Assembly: GCF_045920555.1 (NCBI RefSeq)
Contig: NZ_CP174509.1
Coordinates: 1,674,001 to 1,738,000 of the forward strand
DNA: 64,000 nucleotides
Direction: 5' to 3'
Origin: Pseudalkalibacillus sp045920555
GTDB lineage: Bacteria; Bacillota; Bacilli; Bacillales; Fictibacillaceae
Below, in pieces: positions 61,236 to 64,000 of this stretch. The notes beneath the pieces were generated by a model. The model was not told where the DNA came from. It saw only the letters and a list, made by a program, of their open reading frames with translations, and did no database searches. The translations under genes and the position numbers were made by a program. Position 1 is the stretch's first letter; every line of letters starts with the position of its first letter.

Positions 61236-62294
61236 ATGACCTCTCAGACGATCCCTGTACGGAAAGGTGAAGAACTGGATCTTACCTCGATCGAGAAGTT
61301 TCTACGAAGGCATTTGGATGATTTGCCTGATGAGCCCTTGAAGGTAAAGCAATTCAGTGTCGGCCGTTCAAATTTGACTTACGAGTTGGGAATGGGTGAT
61401 TGGGAAGCGGTATTGCGGAGGCCACCGTTAGGTCCAGTTGCACCGAAGGCACACGACATGGAAAGGGAATATCGGGTCTTAAAAGAAATCCATCCCCATT
61501 TTCCTGCAGCGCCGGAGCCTTATCTTTTGGCAGATGCCGATGTAATCGGAAGTCCATTCTTCATCATGGAAAGGAAGAAGGGTATGGTTTTGGACACCAG
61601 CTTTCCAGACGATGTGGTGGTAACGGAGCAATTGTGCCGGAGTATCTCTGAAACGATGGTCGATTCTCTAGTATCCTTACATAGCATCGATTATACCCAA
61701 ACACGACTGAAAGAGATGACCAAACCAGAAGGATTCATGGAAAGACAGGTTCATGGCTGGATCAAAAGATATGACCGATCACATACCGATGATATTCATG
61801 GAGTAGAAAGACTGAAGGAATGGATGGTCGATCACATTCCTGAATCAAATGCAGCGACGATCATCCATTATGATTACAAGTTGAATAATGCGATGTTCAC
61901 CTATGATTTAAGAAAAATGAATGGTTTGTTTGATTGGGAGATGACGACGGTTGGTGACCCCCTGGCCGATTTAGGAGCAGCGATGAGTTACTGGATAGAA
62001 GCTGAGGATTCTGAATTATTGAAGCGTGGAATGGGGGAAGAACCCATCACGACGAATCCTGGCTTCATGACAAGGGATGAATTCATTGACGCTTACGCAA
62101 CGAAAAGCGGTCGGGATATTTCGAACTTCAATTTTTACATGACGTTCGCCTATTTCAAGTTAGCTGTCATCTGTCAGCAGATCTACTATCGCTGGAAGAA
62201 AGGCCAGACCCAGGATGAACGGTTCGCGAATTTGAACAAGTTTGTCGAGAACTTGATGCAGTATGCACTTTTGACTGCAGAACGAAGAATCTGA
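61236..62294 (+). CDS. APH-like phosphotransferase (ACAD10/11 kinase-domain or LvaA-like)
   Basis: 352 residues. N-terminal QFSVGRSNLTYELGMGDWEA and LRRPPLGPVAPKAHDMEREY (Lys and Glu of the kinase N-lobe), catalytic loop IIHYDYKLNNAMF and metal-binding FDWEMTTVGDPLADLGAAMS. This exact arrangement is the APH domain of ACAD10/ACAD11 and of LvaA, which phosphorylate the 4-hydroxyl of 4-hydroxyacyl-CoA. It is not an antibiotic kinase by context: it sits among acyl-CoA genes with an ACAD10/11-type dehydrogenase at 56824. AAAGGAGGG upstream. Confidence 0.88.
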   Translation: MTSQTIPVRKGEELDLTSIEKFLRRHLDDLPDEPLKVKQFSVGRSNLTYELGMGDWEAVLRRPPLGPVAPKAHDMEREYRVLKEIHPHFPAAPEPYLLADADVIGSPFFIMERKKGMVLDTSFPDDVVVTEQLCRSISETMVDSLVSLHSIDYTQTRLKEMTKPEGFMERQVHGWIKRYDRSHTDDIHGVERLKEWMVDHIPESNAATIIHYDYKLNNAMFTYDLRKMNGLFDWEMTTVGDPLADLGAAMSYWIEAEDSELLKRGMGEEPITTNPGFMTRDEFIDAYATKSGRDISNFNFYMTFAYFKLAVICQQIYYRWKKGQTQDERFANLNKFVENLMQYALLTAERRI

Positions 62295-62302
62295 GGTGCT
62301 TT

Positions 62303-63052
62303 ATGATGAAAATTCACCTTCTGCTTAAGAAGGAAGAGATCGATCAGGAAAAAATGAGGGATAAAGTAGCTGTCACTTTTGATATTTTACTAGCTACATC
62401 AACCATTACTGCAGCTTTGGAATTCGGCGCCAGGGAAGTCATCCCTGTTTTGAACGGTATTGAAGCAGTAGAGGAATCGCAAGGAAGAGAAGAAGGGAGC
62501 TTTGTCCTGGTCGGGGAATATCAGGGTGTCACAATCGAAGGGTTTCTATCTCCTAACCCGAAAGCGCTTAAAGAGAAGGTAGATGGGAAGATCGTCATCC
62601 TGTCTACGACCAATGGTACCGTCGCCATCAGAAGGTCCAATACTGCAAAAGCCGTTTACACTTCCTCTCTATTAAACAATCAAGCAGTTGCGGAGCAGAT
62701 CTTGAATCATCATCCTGAAGAAACGATTGTGCTCGTCTGTGCAGGCTCTTCCGGGGAGTTCAATGTGGAAGACTTCTATGGTGCTGGTCATTTCATCGAT
62801 AGGATAGCAGCATGGTCGGACCATCCACTCGAGCTGACTGATTCAGCGTATGCGGCACACACCTTTTATCAAGGAAACCGACACGACGGAGCCGAGATAT
62901 TGAAGAAAGCTCGTATTGGACAAATGTTGTTGCGTTATGGATTTGAAGAGGAAATCAATTTTGTAGCACAAGACAATCTATTTCAAGTTATACCTCGTTT
63001 CGATCAAAATAGTAGGATTGTAGGAAGAAAACATCTTGGTGTAAAGAAATGA
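62303..63052 (+). CDS. 2-phosphosulfolactate phosphatase-family protein (ComB-like)
   Basis: 249 residues. AVTFDILLATSTITAALEFG at the N-terminus, IVILSTTNGTVAIRRSNTAK in the middle and CAGSSGEFNVEDFYGAGHFI match the ComB fold, where the T-T-N-G loop and acidic residues bind phosphate and magnesium. ComB makes sulfolactate in coenzyme M synthesis, but bacterial relatives occur widely without that pathway. Here it starts eight bases after the APH-like kinase stop, so it may remove or handle a phosphate from a kinase-derived intermediate (inference). ATG 62303 or 62306 with GAGGTG. Confidence 0.85.
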   Translation: MMKIHLLLKKEEIDQEKMRDKVAVTFDILLATSTITAALEFGAREVIPVLNGIEAVEESQGREEGSFVLVGEYQGVTIEGFLSPNPKALKEKVDGKIVILSTTNGTVAIRRSNTAKAVYTSSLLNNQAVAEQILNHHPEETIVLVCAGSSGEFNVEDFYGAGHFIDRIAAWSDHPLELTDSAYAAHTFYQGNRHDGAEILKKARIGQMLLRYGFEEEINFVAQDNLFQVIPRFDQNSRIVGRKHLGVKK

Positions 63053-63070
63053 CAAAGGAAAGGGATGCAA

Positions 63071-63859
63071 ATGGGTAGATTCAAAGAGTCGATTGCAGTA
63101 GTTACAGGTGCCGGTAGCGGAATTGGAGAACAGACCGCATTAAAGCTTGCTGAAGAAGGTGCAAGGGTGGTTCTTGTTGGACGGACACGATCAAAGCTTG
63201 AACGGGTATCCGCTCTTATCAATGAATCTTCAAGCGGGCCGCTTGCGGAAGTATTTCAAGCAGATGTGACCAAAGAAAAAGAAGTTCTGGAACTTTCTCG
63301 CTTCATAGAGGGGAAATTTGGGGACCTTCATGTTCTGATCAATAATGCAGGCGGGTCGAGCAAATCTTCTATTCTTGACTTGCAAGCTAGTGAATGGGAC
63401 CGCATTCAGGAGACGAATCTGAAAAGCGTCTTTCTCGTTTCCAAAATCCTGGGCAAATTGATTACGGACGGCAGTGAGAATGAAATGAACGAAGAAACAA
63501 AACGAAATCGTTCCATTGTCAATATAGCGTCCTTGTCTGGTCACAAAGCTGGTGCACGTATTCCACATTACAGTTCATCAAAAGCGGCAGTGATCAACTT
63601 TACGAAGGCACTTGCCGTGGAATTTGCACAATACGGTGTAAGAGTCAATTCTGTTTCCCCTGGATTCACCGAAACACCGCTTACAGAGGAAGGCCTGAAG
63701 AATAAGCGGTTTGAAGAAGCAATTGAACGGAACACAGCTTTGAAAAGGGTCGGAAAGCCTTCAGAAATTGCAAATGTGATTTCGTTTGTGGCATCTAAGG
63801 AAGCTTCTTATATGACCGGGGCTGATGTGCTGGTCGATGGTGGTTGGATGGTGGTTTGA
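63071..63859 (+). CDS. SDR-family oxidoreductase
   Basis: 262 residues from ATG 63071 (AAAGGAAAGGG about seven bases upstream); ATG 63065 is also in frame. IAVVTGAGSGIGEQTALKLA, NNAGGSSKSSI, NIASLSGHKAGARIPHYSSS with Tyr-x3-Lys (YSSSKAA) and VNSVSPGFTETPLTEEG are present. The R in VGRTRSKLE hints at NADP(H). Third SDR of the second block, so different chiral centres or chain lengths may be served. Confidence 0.9.
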   Translation: MGRFKESIAVVTGAGSGIGEQTALKLAEEGARVVLVGRTRSKLERVSALINESSSGPLAEVFQADVTKEKEVLELSRFIEGKFGDLHVLINNAGGSSKSSILDLQASEWDRIQETNLKSVFLVSKILGKLITDGSENEMNEETKRNRSIVNIASLSGHKAGARIPHYSSSKAAVINFTKALAVEFAQYGVRVNSVSPGFTETPLTEEGLKNKRFEEAIERNTALKRVGKPSEIANVISFVASKEASYMTGADVLVDGGWMVV

Positions 63860-63929
63860 TAGGAGGTTAAAAAACAACCAAATGATAAACTTCGGATTTC
63901 CGACGCATAGGAAGTGCTAGTACTACGTT

Positions 63930-63949
63930 GTCACAGGACGTGACGTTTT
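63930..63949 (+). terminator. Short hairpin at window end
   Basis: GTCAC-AGGAC-GTGAC followed by GTTTTT. The interval 63860-64000 has an AGGAGG at 63861 but only a 12-codon frame after it. The stem is short, so termination is uncertain. Confidence 0.35.
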
Positions 63950-64000
63950 TAGGCAGTGATTGTTACTCGGTTTTTCCGGTCCTCAAGTAAGAGCATATGT

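Noticed and set aside
61236..62294. Aminoglycoside resistance kinase
   Set aside because: The APH fold is present, but N-lobe and metal-loop motifs and the acyl-CoA gene context fit the ACAD10/11-LvaA group instead.

Overview
The window looks like chromosome of a spore-forming member of the Bacillaceae (Bacillales, Firmicutes). Supporting signs are strong AGGAGG ribosome sites, frequent TTG/GTG starts, a YhcN/YlaJ-type sporulation lipoprotein, DUF3231, CBO0543 and YetF/DUF421 proteins, an S8 protease with S-layer-homology domains, a B. subtilis-like argCJBD block with AhrC/ArgR-type operators, and a guanine-class riboswitch in front of xpt-pbuX. No rRNA, tRNA or CRISPR array was seen. A species cannot be named from the sequence alone.

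Layout. 1-6 kb: an Nramp-like transporter without the usual metal-binding residues, a polytopic membrane protein whose last residues were replaced by an IS1634-type insertion (2927-4846), a small conserved-looking protein and a YhcN-like lipoprotein. 6-10.6 kb: argC-argJ-argB-argD. 10.6-19.4 kb: a YetF remnant, two adjacent lipid kinases, a zinc alcohol dehydrogenase, a class II aldolase, an MGDG-synthase-like glycosyltransferase, a VOC remnant, a solo TnpB element with its omega-RNA end, and a VOC protein. 19.7-25.9 kb: SLH protease, argF with the same promoter/operator as argC, remnants of a nucleoside hydrolase and a universal stress protein, and a chimera of an HTH domain with an F1-ATPase beta-like protein whose P-loop is lost. 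25.9-31.5 kb: small membrane proteins, YetF, a frameshifted flavin amine oxidase and a second IS1634 copy in inverse orientation. 31.5-34.1 kb: guanine riboswitch, xpt, pbuX.

34.2-63.9 kb is one large acyl-CoA catabolic region, almost all on the + strand. It starts with a sigma-54-dependent activator (PAS-AAA-Fis). Two near-consensus -24/-12 promoters (37746 and 40376) lie in front of a ketopantoate-reductase-like gene plus membrane protein, and in front of a long run: acyl-CoA dehydrogenase, TAXI-type TRAP permease and binding protein, acyl-CoA synthetase, 3-hydroxyacyl-CoA dehydrogenase, a split enoyl-CoA hydratase, thioesterase, etfB, etfA, acyl-CoA dehydrogenase, thiolase. A second block (52.7-63.9 kb) carries two more acyl-CoA dehydrogenases, an alcohol dehydrogenase broken by an exact 79-bp tandem duplication, SDRs, MaoC-type hydratases, thiolase, a TetR regulator, thioesterase, an APH-like kinase and a ComB-like phosphatase. 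Similar TetR-type palindromes sit at 52655 and 60738.

How it may work together (inference): TRAP/TAXI imports an organic acid, the AMP-forming ligase makes the CoA ester, dehydrogenases pass electrons to ETF, and hydratase, dehydrogenase and thiolase finish beta-oxidation. The APH-like kinase and the acyl-CoA dehydrogenase ending in DGPDEVH resemble the two halves of eukaryotic ACAD10/11 and the LvaA/LvaC pair of levulinate catabolism, so 4-hydroxy or 4-keto acids are a testable substrate class. The window is rich in recent damage: two sequence-identical insertion sequences, a 79-bp duplication, at least three frameshifts and four gene remnants.
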